NCBI GenBank assembly: GCA_002721815.1
Contig: PBLQ01000046.1
Location: forward strand, 1-64,000
Reading direction: 5' to 3'
Length of the DNA stretch: 64,000 nt
Source of the DNA: Myxococcales bacterium
Lineage (GTDB): Bacteria; Myxococcota; UBA727; GCA-2721815
Under the pieces are notes generated by a model. That model saw only the letters and a program-made list of their open reading frames with translations, had not been told where the DNA came from and ran no database searches. Below are positions 54,288 to 63,184 of this stretch, piece by piece. Both the position numbers and the translations under genes were made by a program. The first letter of the stretch is position 1; each line of letters begins with the position of its first letter.

Positions 54288-56627
54288 ATGCCGAACTTAA
54301 AACCATGTTTTGTCGGTTTCGCAAGTTTTGCAATCTGTGCTGGGCTCCTACTGGTTTCCTGTGAGCCCGAGCCGGCCACTCTCGAACCCGCGTTTTTAGA
54401 GGTCGTGCGCCCTTTTCAGATGGGACCAAGCCCCCAAGGCATCAGCAAACGCAAAACGTTTACTTTTAAAAATGGGGGCGGGGAACGACTCACCATCAGC
54501 GACTTTGACATCTCGCCCAACAACGGTGTGTTTCACCTCAACATGCCCAGCTTGCCCCTCGTTATTGGCGGGGACAACGCCACTGACCTCGAAGTGACCT
54601 TTCGGCCCAACGGCGAAACAGAATTCTCCGCCGAGCTCACCATCGATTACAATCACGGTGAAACCCCACCCGCCCCCATTCCCCTCCAAGGGACTGGCAC
54701 GACCAACCTCGTATGCTTGCCCTGCACCCCGCCGCCCGAATCCGAATGTGCCCTCGGGGGGGAAGTCTTTATCTATTACGAGGCCACTGACGCTACCGAT
54801 TGCGAGAGCGAAGATGGCATCTGCTCATATCTCATCTTTGAAGAAAGCTGTCAGGACTCGCCCTGCGATGCCCAAATGGGTCACTGCAGAGAGAATACGC
54901 CCGCAGATTCCGGCGCACCGCCCTCACGCGCTGACTCTGGCAATCACCTAGAATTAAACGATTCAGGGAGATGGGCCGATCACGGGGACTCGGGGCATAA
55001 CCCGGTACGACGCGACGCTGGTTCATTCACATTCTTAGCCGATTCCGGAAGCCATTTTATGGCCCGTGATGCTGGCGATCATGCGTTCGCGGATTCTGGA
55101 ATTGATGCCTCGTGTACTGACATCAGCTGCCCAGAAAACACGCAGTGCCAAGCCGGTGTATGTGAATGCCTGGATGGCTACACGCGTTTCGACGCTGGCG
55201 CGCAATGTGCTGAGAACTGCGTTGTAGCGGGATGTGACGATAATAACTTATGCACCACCGACCAATGCAACGCTTCGGGCACCTGCACGCATAGCAACAC
55301 CCTTTGTAATACCCCACCCAGCCCACAATGCTACGAAACCACGGGCAGCTGTAATCCCACTGACGGACTCTGCGACTATAACACGTTAGACGGTGCCTGT
55401 GACGATGGCGACCTGTGTACCCTCAACGATCAGTGCCTGGATGGCGATTGCTTCTCCGGCACCCTAAAGACCTGCAACAACCCGCCCAACCCCCAATGCC
55501 AAGAAGCGCTGGGCGATTGCAATTCGGCCACTGGCGCTTGCAGTTACGCGCCTGTTCTCGGCGACTGTGAAGATGGTGATTTTTGCAGCCTCGACGATCA
55601 GTGTAACGACGGTATTTGTGCATCTGGTGCCCTCAAAGTCTGCAACAACCCGCCCAACCCCCAATGCCAAGAAGCGTTGGGCGATTGCGATCCAGCCACT
55701 GGTAACTGCGATTATCTTCCTAAAGCTGGGGGGTGCGAAGACGGCGATCTGTGCACCCTCAACGATCAATGTAACGCTGGTGCATGTGTGGCCGGGGCCA
55801 ACAAACTTTGTAACAATCCACCAGCAGACGCCCAATGCCACAATCCCATTGGCATTTGTAACCCTGTCAATGGCGTGTGTACATACATGCAGATCAATGG
55901 CGCCTGTAACGACAACGACCCCTGCACCATCAACGATCAATGTAACAATGGTGTCTGTGCCGGCATGCCCATGCCCTGCAACGATTCCGCCACGGTGTGC
56001 AAAAGCAACGATGGCACCTGCATCGATGGGACCTGTGTCTACCCGAATATCGATGGCGTCACTTGCGATGATTTAGATCCGTGTACCCAAACAGATACGT
56101 GCCAAGGCGGGGCCTGCATTGGGGCGAACCCCATTGTTTGCGACGAACACGATGGCGATGGTTGTTACGCGCAAGGCGAATGTGTGGATGGCGCTTGCGA
56201 GTACCCCATCAACGAAGGCAAAGATTGCAACGATGGAAACGCATGTCTCTTAAATGACAAATGCCAGGCGGATGGTAGCTGTAAAGGCGACGCCCCTGTT
56301 ACCTGTAGCGGGGTCCCCGAACCAGAGAACCCCTGCCGAGAGGTCCGAAGTACCTGCGATCCCATAGAAGGCTGCTACCAAAACAAGCCCGCAGCCTCCG
56401 ACAACTGCTGTGATGGTCTGGGCGGCTATCAAGGCGGTCAGGGCGGTGATACACCCTGCTTCTATGGCTGTGAGCGATACGATGAGGAATCTGGTACTTG
56501 GCAAGCACTTTACGAATGCTGCTGCACGCCCAGCGGCGAATGCGTTGATCCGTCCGGGCAGGCTCCGGATGGGACCTCAAACTATGAAGTTTGCGGCTTT
56601 GGCGGCTACGGCGGTTACGGCGATTAA
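54288..56627 (+). CDS. array lipoprotein D: ASH-type Ig domain, Asp-Ala/Ser-Gly hinge and Cys-rich repeats
   Basis: Protein of 779 residues. Lipobox LLLVSC. The Ig-like domain is of the second subtype (VRPFQMGPSPQGISKRKTF, FKNGGGERL). Linker CLPCTPPPESECALGG, CESEDGICSY. A hinge at about 205-270 repeats DSG/DAG motifs. One EGF-like segment follows (CECLDGYTRFDAGAQC). Then several copies of a 56-residue Cys-rich unit (CNNPPNPQCQEALGDC, CEDGDLCTLNDQCNAGAC), different from DUF4215. The C-terminus has a CCDGLGG to CCCTPSGEC segment and ends in GFGGYGGYGD. GGACGAGA precedes the ATG, 22 bases after gene C. Confidence 0.88.
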   Translation: MPNLKPCFVGFASFAICAGLLLVSCEPEPATLEPAFLEVVRPFQMGPSPQGISKRKTFTFKNGGGERLTISDFDISPNNGVFHLNMPSLPLVIGGDNATDLEVTFRPNGETEFSAELTIDYNHGETPPAPIPLQGTGTTNLVCLPCTPPPESECALGGEVFIYYEATDATDCESEDGICSYLIFEESCQDSPCDAQMGHCRENTPADSGAPPSRADSGNHLELNDSGRWADHGDSGHNPVRRDAGSFTFLADSGSHFMARDAGDHAFADSGIDASCTDISCPENTQCQAGVCECLDGYTRFDAGAQCAENCVVAGCDDNNLCTTDQCNASGTCTHSNTLCNTPPSPQCYETTGSCNPTDGLCDYNTLDGACDDGDLCTLNDQCLDGDCFSGTLKTCNNPPNPQCQEALGDCNSATGACSYAPVLGDCEDGDFCSLDDQCNDGICASGALKVCNNPPNPQCQEALGDCDPATGNCDYLPKAGGCEDGDLCTLNDQCNAGACVAGANKLCNNPPADAQCHNPIGICNPVNGVCTYMQINGACNDNDPCTINDQCNNGVCAGMPMPCNDSATVCKSNDGTCIDGTCVYPNIDGVTCDDLDPCTQTDTCQGGACIGANPIVCDEHDGDGCYAQGECVDGACEYPINEGKDCNDGNACLLNDKCQADGSCKGDAPVTCSGVPEPENPCREVRSTCDPIEGCYQNKPAASDNCCDGLGGYQGGQGGDTPCFYGCERYDEESGTWQALYECCCTPSGECVDPSGQAPDGTSNYEVCGFGGYGGYGD
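55473..55808 (+). repeat. 168-base tandem repeat inside lipoprotein D
   Basis: Copies 55473-55640 and 55641-55808 begin with the identical stretch TGCAACAACCCGCCCAACCC and stay nearly identical over about 50 bases. A more diverged third copy starts at 55809. The period is 56 codons and the frame is kept. Confidence 0.88.
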
Positions 56628-56681
56628 ATTTAAGTCAATGACCAAACAACTCCCCTGTACGACTTTAAGGCCGTGCGTTGC

Positions 56682-56709
56682 TTGCCCCTTATGGCGTCTG
56701 GGCTATACT
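56682..56709 (+). promoter_or_regulatory. promoter candidate of lipoprotein E
   Basis: TTGCCC at 56682 and TATACT at 56704 are 16 bases apart. Transcription would start near 56716, which is itself an ATG opening a nine-codon frame that overlaps the start of gene E. Confidence 0.4.
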
Positions 56710-56715
56710 GCCACC

Positions 56716-56745
56716 ATGAACCTCGTGAGTTTTAAGTCGTTATGA
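56716..56745 (+). other. short upstream reading frame overlapping the start of lipoprotein E
   Basis: An ATG at 56716 opens nine codons that end in a TGA sharing two bases with the ATG of gene E (ATGA at 56742). It begins at the expected transcription start of the promoter at 56682-56709, so it could be translated as a leaderless leader peptide coupled to gene E, which has no clear ribosome binding site of its own. It could also be chance. Confidence 0.3.
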
Positions 56746-58748
56746 ATTTCAAACTCTATTTGACAGGCTTTGGGCTAACCTTCACCGCCATCACCCTGGC
56801 AGGCTGTTCGGCCTGTGAACCCAAGCCTGTGACCCTAGAGTCACCATTTCTAGAAGTCATTCGGCCCTTTGACATGGGACCAAGCCCCAAAGGCATCAGC
56901 GTACGTAAATCCTTTACCTTTAAAAACGGTGGGGGAACGCGACTCATCATTGATGACTTCTCTTTTCAGCCCGATGAAAACGTATTCTATCTTGGCATCT
57001 CCGAATTGCCTCTGACAATTGCCATCGGGGCATCGGTGGATCTTCCTGTCACCTTTCGGCCTGCAGCAGAAACGGCTTACAGCTCTGACCTCAATATCGA
57101 TTTCAACCACGGGGACGATACGCCCACGCCAATCCCGGTGAAAGGAAAAGGCATTTCCAATATCCTTTGTTTGCCTTGTAGCCCCCCACCTGAGCCTGAA
57201 TGTGGGCTCGATGGTGAAGTATCCGTGTACTACGAGACCACCAACGCCACCGACTGCGAAAGCGAAGAAGGCATTTGCACCTACATGATTTTAGAAATGC
57301 CCTGCGATAATGGGCTTTGCAATGAAGCCACCGGCCTGTGCCCCAGCTCTGACAACCCCGCTGCGGATGCAGGAACCGCCCCATCGCAGCCCACCGACGC
57401 TGGACAAGCCGTTGTCTTGGTGCCAGACGCCGGAGCCTCGCCACCGAGCGCAACCGACGCTGGGCAAGCCGTTGTCTTGGTACAAGACGCCGGAGCCTCG
57501 CCACCGAGCCCCACCGACGCTGGACAAGCCGCTGTCTTGGTGCCAGACGCCGGAGCCTCACCACCGAGCCCAACCGACGCTGGCACCCCATTCATCGATT
57601 CAGGTGTTTCTGTCTTGGACAATGATAATGACGGCATTCCCAATGATGACGATGAATACCCCGAACATCATAACGGCGATCTTCAATTCATCATTGATCT
57701 CATTGACAACAGTGAGGTGTTTCGGGCCCCGCTCGAATTGGGCGGCGAACAAATTTGGGAAAATGGTCGTTTGGTTCATGCGGACTTTCGGCTCTGTAAT
57801 CTCAAAGGCCCCATCCCTGAATCCATCCAAAACGCCACCCAGCTGCGCTACCTCAACCTCGCCATGAACAATCTCTCGGGGGAAATCCCGGTACAAATTG
57901 GTGCGGCGCCTCTCTTGGAAACCCTCTATTTGAGCATGAACGCCTTCAGCGGAGCACTGCCTGCAGAACTCTATACGCTCACCAATTTGGTGGACTTAGA
58001 CCTGGGTTACAACCACAACTTGGGTGGGTCTATTTCTGAAGCCATTGGCAACCTGGTACTCCTTCAATCATTGGGCCTGGGCCACGCGCAATTCACCGGG
58101 ACACTGCCCGACACCCTGCTCAACCTGGCCGATTTAAGCTATCTCGATGTATCTTATAATCGGCTATCGGGAGAGCCTTTCGAGGTGCTCAACCTGCTCT
58201 CTCAGCCCACATATCTGCTGTTTGAACGTAACGAATTCACCGGCCAGCTTCCCTTGAGCTTGTGTGAATCGCCCGATCTCGTCATGTCTTTTCAAAACAA
58301 TTATTTTTGTGGACCTTATCCTGACTGCGTTATCGCCAACAGCGCATTGGGAGACCAAAACACCTCAGGCTGTCCGTGTGACGAGGCAGAGGGGGTTTGC
58401 CTGCAAGGACAAGAGTGCGGGATTTTCAGCGCTGGGTGCGATCGTCTGTCGGTCTGCCCGCTCATTCACAGCGGCGTCTGTGAATGTCTCGATGGCTACA
58501 ACACGTTTGATGGCGGTGCCGAGTGCGATTTGGTTCCCTGCCCCGCCAACGCCGCCGGTGCCCCCTTATGTGTGTGTGCCAATGATGATGATTATTATGG
58601 GGGTCTGTATTTTGACCCAGAAACACGCCAATGGACAGAGGAATGCCAATACGATCCGTGCGCCATGGTCTTGTGTCCCAATGGAACCACCTGCATTCCC
58701 CTGCCCAAGGGCCAAGACGGCGGAACTGCACGATATCGCTGCGAATAA
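56742..58748 (+). CDS. array lipoprotein E: ASH-type Ig domain, 20-residue hinge repeats and leucine-rich repeats
   Basis: Protein of 668 residues. Lipobox ITLAGC. Ig-like domain of the second subtype (IRPFDMGPSPKGISVRKSF). Linker CLPCSPPPEPECGLDG, CESEEGICTY. A hinge at about 215-285 is built from 20-residue repeats (TDAGQAVVLVPDAGASPPS). An Asp-rich segment (DNDNDGIPNDDDEYPEHH) like a thrombospondin type 3 calcium site comes next, then about seven leucine-rich repeats (LRYLNLAMNNLSGEIPVQIG), closed by a Cys cap (YFCGPYPDC to GDQNTSGC). The C-terminal 110 residues are EGF-like (GVCECLDGYNTFDGGAEC). Start ATG without a clear ribosome binding site. Confidence 0.9.
   Translation: MNFKLYLTGFGLTFTAITLAGCSACEPKPVTLESPFLEVIRPFDMGPSPKGISVRKSFTFKNGGGTRLIIDDFSFQPDENVFYLGISELPLTIAIGASVDLPVTFRPAAETAYSSDLNIDFNHGDDTPTPIPVKGKGISNILCLPCSPPPEPECGLDGEVSVYYETTNATDCESEEGICTYMILEMPCDNGLCNEATGLCPSSDNPAADAGTAPSQPTDAGQAVVLVPDAGASPPSATDAGQAVVLVQDAGASPPSPTDAGQAAVLVPDAGASPPSPTDAGTPFIDSGVSVLDNDNDGIPNDDDEYPEHHNGDLQFIIDLIDNSEVFRAPLELGGEQIWENGRLVHADFRLCNLKGPIPESIQNATQLRYLNLAMNNLSGEIPVQIGAAPLLETLYLSMNAFSGALPAELYTLTNLVDLDLGYNHNLGGSISEAIGNLVLLQSLGLGHAQFTGTLPDTLLNLADLSYLDVSYNRLSGEPFEVLNLLSQPTYLLFERNEFTGQLPLSLCESPDLVMSFQNNYFCGPYPDCVIANSALGDQNTSGCPCDEAEGVCLQGQECGIFSAGCDRLSVCPLIHSGVCECLDGYNTFDGGAECDLVPCPANAAGAPLCVCANDDDYYGGLYFDPETRQWTEECQYDPCAMVLCPNGTTCIPLPKGQDGGTARYRCE
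57392..57583 (+). repeat. 60-base tandem repeat in the hinge of lipoprotein E
   Basis: Just over three copies of an exactly 60-base unit, beginning CCGACGCTGGACAAGCCG, differ at only a few positions per copy. They encode the hinge TDAGQAVVLVPDAGASPPS. The high identity points to recent duplication, and length variation between strains is likely. Confidence 0.93.
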
Positions 58749-58808
58749 GCCCCTCTACAGTCCGTCCTTTTTTCGTTTGCATATTTCGCCAAACCCCCCA
58801 AACACGGC

Positions 58809-58814
58809 TATAAT
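58809..58814 (+). promoter_or_regulatory. -10 element next to the start codon of lipoprotein F
   Basis: A perfect TATAAT lies with its last base eight positions before the A of the ATG at 58822. With the usual 6-8 base distance transcription would begin at or next to the start codon, giving a leaderless mRNA. No good -35 element is present. Confidence 0.4.
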
Positions 58815-58821
58815 CTAAAGC

Positions 58822-61800
58822 ATGACTCCAAATAAAGCGTCCCTTCAAATAATTGTGTCCTTATCGCTGCTTGCCCTTTTGGCATCTTGCGATCCTCCCG
58901 CGCCAGCCAAGGCAGGCGGCCCGGTATTGGAAATTGATTCCCCTCTCAAACTGGGCGAAAGCCCCAACGGCATCAGTGTCCGGGAAACCTTCACCTTTTC
59001 GAATACGGGTGACTCCCAGCTCAGAATCTCTGATTTCTCACTCAAGCCCGACCAGGGCGTGTTCCAAGTGGGCATCAACGAATTGCCGCTCGAAATTCCC
59101 AGAGGTGCGTCAGTGGATGTAGAAGTCACCTTTCGCCCCAATGATGAAGCTGATTTTGAATCAGAACTCATTTTAGACTTTAATGTGGGTGATGTTGAAC
59201 CGGCGCCTATTTTTATCCGAGGTGCAGGGATATCAAATTTGGTCTGCCTGTCCTGTGAGCCTCCTCCTGCTCCCGAGTGCCGACTCGACGGGGATACTTC
59301 CGTCTTTTTTACCTCAACCTCTTCAACGGACTGTGAAAGTGAAGATGGAATTTGTGCCTATTTGATGTTCGAAGAAACCTGTCTGTTTGGCCCCTGTGAT
59401 GAAGCCACCAAAGAATGCCCCTTACCAGCGGGCTGGGATGCTGGGCAACCCGTCGTGGACGCAGGCCAAATCCAAGTGGATGCTGGTCAGCCCTGGGTAG
59501 ATGCGGGCTGGGTCGATCCATATCTCATGGGCGACGAAGATAACGATGGCATCCCCAACGGTGAAGACGAATACCCCGATCATCACAACGATGATTTACA
59601 ATTCATTATCGACCTGATCACCCAAAGTGGCTTGACCGTGGACCCGCTCGATCTTGGCGAGCAAACCTGGGAAAACAACCGGCTCGTAAAGGCCGATTTC
59701 AGAGAAACGAGTCTCAGCGGACCTATTCCGAATTCCGTAGAGAACCCTACGCAATTGCGAATTCTTGATTTGGCGCAAAACGCGTTGTCGGGCACCATCC
59801 CAACTCAAATCGGCACGCTGACAAATGTTGAAGAGCTCTATTTGTCCTTCAACCAACTCGAAGGCAACTTGCCGTCAGAGCTTTTCAACTTGAGTTCGTT
59901 GGTGACAATCGACCTGGGGCGCAACGACAATCTGGGCGGAACACTACCGGAAGCCATTGCCGGATGGAGCAACATCGAGGTCTTTCTCTTTGGCAATGCA
60001 AGCCTTGATGGCCCTCTTCCAGATGCCTTGGGCGGGCTAGCCCAACTCCGAACACTGGTGCTTACAGACAACGAGCTCTCCGGCCCCCTTCCTCAAAGCG
60101 TGCTCGATCTCCCCGATCTAACCATTCTGTCCTTAGACCGAAACCAATTCAGCGGCACACTGCCCGCCAGTGTCTGCGTGGGTGATCGGGCTGATATCGC
60201 CTATTCATTCGAATTAAATGCCTTCTGTCCTGACTTCCCTTCATGCTTAACCAACGCCCAAGTGGGCGACCAAGACACCTCGCTTTGCACCTGTGCCCCA
60301 GGGTTTGAGATTGTCGACCTGGCCTGCAATGCGATTTTATGTGAAGAGGACGAATACGTTTCAAACCACACTTGCGAAACCTGCACCGAAGGACTGAACA
60401 ACCCCGCAGGCGATGATGCGTCGGGGAATGACACCGCTTGCGGCGATTTCGATGCTGACGACGATGGCATTCCAGATTCAGAGGATGATACGCCCAATCA
60501 CAACAACAACGATTTGCAGTTCATCATCGATCTCATTGAGCAAAGCGGGCTCACCGTGGCGCCTTTGGATTTGGGCGATCAGAGCTGGGAAAATGGGCGA
60601 TTGACGAACGCGACCTTTGACGGCGAAAGTCTGGTTGGGACCATTCCCCTCTCGATCCAAAACCCCACCCAGCTGAGGGTTTTGAATTTATACGCCAACG
60701 GGCTTACCGGGGCCATTCCCCCTGAAATTGGCAACCTTTTGCTCCTCGAAACCCTTAACCTCAGCGGCAATTCCTTCTCGGGGGGGCTCCCTGACACCAT
60801 GGGCAATCTCACCGGTTTGCAGACCATCGACCTGGTCAGCAACGAATTCACCGGCAGTATCCCCTCCTGGATTCAAAACGCCGCCGGACTCAAAATTTTG
60901 AAAACGACCAACAATGGGTTCACCGGTGCCATCCCCCCTGAAATTAGCACTCTTTTGCTCCTGGAAAATCTTGAAATGGGAAGTAATGAGCTGTCTGGAG
61001 AAATACCCGACACCCTAAGCAACCTCACCAATTTGCAGGTTTTAAACCTCGCTAGCAATTTATTAACCGGCACCATCCCTGAGGGGCTGGGCGCTTTGGA
61101 AAGTCTTTTGGAGCTTCATTTAGGGGGCAACGCCCTCACCGGTGGCATCCCTGAAGAACTGGGCAGTCTCACCAATTTAGAAACGTTGTGGTTGGGGGGA
61201 AACCAACTGAGCGGCGCCATTCCCCTTGAGCTCGCACAACTGGGTAACCTCCAAAATTTGTGGCTTCAAGACAACCAGCTCACCGGGCTAATTCCCGTAG
61301 AATTGGGCAATCTTCTTTCTCTAAAAAGGTTGTACCTAGATGAGAACCAGCTGGAAGGGCCCATCCCGCCAGAGCTAGAAAACCTGACCCAATTGGAGGC
61401 CTTATCCCTTTGGAGCAATCAACTGGTGGGCAGTATTCCAACGACCCTGGGCGCTTTGAGTGAATTGCGTGTTTTGCTGCTTTCAAAAAACAATTTAGAA
61501 GGCGCCATTCCCACCGAGTTGGGCAATCTTACCGAAGTGTGGTCTCTCAACTTAAGTGACAACAACTTAAGCGGCAGCATTCCCGCCACGCTGGGAAATC
61601 TTGTCAACTTAGATTCTTTAGACTTAAGCGAAAACTCTCTCACTGGCAGCATTCCATCGGCACTGGGTAACTGTACCAGCCTCAAGTCGCTTAAAGTGAA
61701 CAACAACTTTCTCGAAGGCGCCATCCCAGCGGTCCTGTGTGATTTAACTGAAATCTACCACATTAACGTTACCGACAATTCGTTCTGCCCTGCTTACCCC

Positions 61801-63099
61801 GCATGCCTTATCGGCGATATTGGCACCCAAGACACCACTGCTTGCACCTGCGATCTGGGTTACGAAATCTCAGGGCTGGAATGCGTTGCCATACAATGCG
61901 GGGAAGATGAGTATGTCGCCAACCATGTCTGTGAAGACTGTCCGGCAGGCAGCACCAATGCCGCAGGCGATGATGCGTCGACCGGTGACACCATCTGCGA
62001 CGCCACCTTGTGTGGTACCGATCAATACGTGCTCAGCAATGTCTGTCAAAACTGCCCGGCCGGCACCACCAATCTGGCCGGCGATAATGCGTCGACCGGT
62101 GACACCATCTGTGACCCCACCTTATGTGCTGAGGATGAATACGTCTTCAACCACATTTGCACGCCCTGTGGGGGCACCGATACCAATGCAGCGGGCGATG
62201 ACGCATCCGGGCCCAATACCGATTGCGACACAAATGTCTGTGCCGGAATTATCTGTGGCGAAAATGCAATATGCAACCCTGACAATGCCGCAGTTGGGCA
62301 AATCCTCAATAACACTGCCGACAATCTCTGTGAGTGTCTTTCCGGCTACCAAGACAATGATGAAAACGGCGACTGCGTTCTTGTTTGCGATGACACTGAT
62401 TTAGATGATGTCTGTAATGATATTGACAATTGCCTTTTGGTCCCCAACTCCAATCAAGCAAACTACGATGGGGATGCGTTTGGAGATGCTTGCGACAGCA
62501 CAACCTTCCAAAACGATGAGGATCTCGCTTTTCTCAACGATTTTGCTGGAAACTGTGGCTTGGCCGATATTTCCGAAATCCATAATGCATCCTTTAACAA
62601 CAATGGGCGATTGTACGATTTAATCCATGAAAATGCAGGACTCACCTGCGAAATACCCGAATCACTTGGAAACGCCACAGAGCTTTGGCGCATCAGCTTA
62701 AATGGTAACAATTTATTTGGAGACATACCTGACTCCATTGGAAATCTCGTCAATTTAGAAGTTTTATGGTTGGGCGATAATAATCTTTCGGGCCCGGCCC
62801 CCAGCAGTATGTGGAATTTAACGGCGATGACAAACTTAATTTTGAGAAACAACAGTTTAAGCGGTTCAATCCCCTCTACGGTCGAAAATATGTCTGATTT
62901 AGCAATCCTTTGGATTAACGGTAATGAATTCGAGGGTGAGCTACCGGCTGAGATTTGTAATTTAACGAATTTGAGCAATGTCATCCTTCAGTACAACAAG
63001 TTTTGCCCAACCTACCCATCATGCTTAACAAGCAATCAAATTGGCGACCAAAACACCACCAATTGCTCCAGCAATGGACCTGGGGACAGCATCCCTTAA
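58822..63099 (+). CDS. array lipoprotein F: ASH-type Ig domain with three leucine-rich-repeat blocks
   Basis: Protein of 1425 residues. Lipobox LLASC. The Ig-like domain is intermediate between the subtypes (IDSPLKLGESPNGISVRETF). Linker CLSCEPPPAPECRLDG, CESEDGICAY, then a DAG hinge. Two Asp-rich calcium-type segments (DNDGIPNGEDEYPDHH and DDDGIPDSEDDTPNHN) each precede a leucine-rich block, of about seven and about fifteen units (LTNLETLWLGGNQLSGAIPL). A TNFR/EGF-like zone with four units (CEDCPAGSTNAAGDDAS) and a third LRR block close the protein. Each block has the same Cys cap (FCPAYPACLIG). TATAAT ends eight bases before the ATG and no ribosome binding site is seen. Confidence 0.92.
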   Translation: MTPNKASLQIIVSLSLLALLASCDPPAPAKAGGPVLEIDSPLKLGESPNGISVRETFTFSNTGDSQLRISDFSLKPDQGVFQVGINELPLEIPRGASVDVEVTFRPNDEADFESELILDFNVGDVEPAPIFIRGAGISNLVCLSCEPPPAPECRLDGDTSVFFTSTSSTDCESEDGICAYLMFEETCLFGPCDEATKECPLPAGWDAGQPVVDAGQIQVDAGQPWVDAGWVDPYLMGDEDNDGIPNGEDEYPDHHNDDLQFIIDLITQSGLTVDPLDLGEQTWENNRLVKADFRETSLSGPIPNSVENPTQLRILDLAQNALSGTIPTQIGTLTNVEELYLSFNQLEGNLPSELFNLSSLVTIDLGRNDNLGGTLPEAIAGWSNIEVFLFGNASLDGPLPDALGGLAQLRTLVLTDNELSGPLPQSVLDLPDLTILSLDRNQFSGTLPASVCVGDRADIAYSFELNAFCPDFPSCLTNAQVGDQDTSLCTCAPGFEIVDLACNAILCEEDEYVSNHTCETCTEGLNNPAGDDASGNDTACGDFDADDDGIPDSEDDTPNHNNNDLQFIIDLIEQSGLTVAPLDLGDQSWENGRLTNATFDGESLVGTIPLSIQNPTQLRVLNLYANGLTGAIPPEIGNLLLLETLNLSGNSFSGGLPDTMGNLTGLQTIDLVSNEFTGSIPSWIQNAAGLKILKTTNNGFTGAIPPEISTLLLLENLEMGSNELSGEIPDTLSNLTNLQVLNLASNLLTGTIPEGLGALESLLELHLGGNALTGGIPEELGSLTNLETLWLGGNQLSGAIPLELAQLGNLQNLWLQDNQLTGLIPVELGNLLSLKRLYLDENQLEGPIPPELENLTQLEALSLWSNQLVGSIPTTLGALSELRVLLLSKNNLEGAIPTELGNLTEVWSLNLSDNNLSGSIPATLGNLVNLDSLDLSENSLTGSIPSALGNCTSLKSLKVNNNFLEGAIPAVLCDLTEIYHINVTDNSFCPAYPACLIGDIGTQDTTACTCDLGYEISGLECVAIQCGEDEYVANHVCEDCPAGSTNAAGDDASTGDTICDATLCGTDQYVLSNVCQNCPAGTTNLAGDNASTGDTICDPTLCAEDEYVFNHICTPCGGTDTNAAGDDASGPNTDCDTNVCAGIICGENAICNPDNAAVGQILNNTADNLCECLSGYQDNDENGDCVLVCDDTDLDDVCNDIDNCLLVPNSNQANYDGDAFGDACDSTTFQNDEDLAFLNDFAGNCGLADISEIHNASFNNNGRLYDLIHENAGLTCEIPESLGNATELWRISLNGNNLFGDIPDSIGNLVNLEVLWLGDNNLSGPAPSSMWNLTAMTNLILRNNSLSGSIPSTVENMSDLAILWINGNEFEGELPAEICNLTNLSNVILQYNKFCPTYPSCLTSNQIGDQNTTNCSSNGPGDSIP
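61975..62202 (+). repeat. 114-base tandem repeat of a Cys-rich unit in lipoprotein F
   Basis: Two adjacent copies with a period of 114 bases (38 residues) share the stretch GCGTCGACCGGTGACACCAT without change. They encode the unit C..DEYV..H.C..C..G..N.AGD.AS, of which more diverged copies stand on either side and once more near 60,340. Confidence 0.85.
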
Positions 63100-63184
63100 G
63101 TTCGCGGCCGCACACGCCTCTGAGGCGCTTGCCTTTTCAAAAAGGCTTGGCATGGTTTCCCGGATTTCCACCAAGGAGGCCGCC

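Noticed and set aside
57392-57583. 60-base direct repeats considered as a CRISPR array
   Set aside because: There are no unique spacers; the whole unit repeats and codes for the protein hinge.
63100-63184. Inverted repeats after lipoprotein F as a terminator
   Set aside because: Two GC-rich hairpins (CCTCTGAGG and GCCTTTTCAAAAAGGC) are present but lack a T run, so read-through into gene G is possible.
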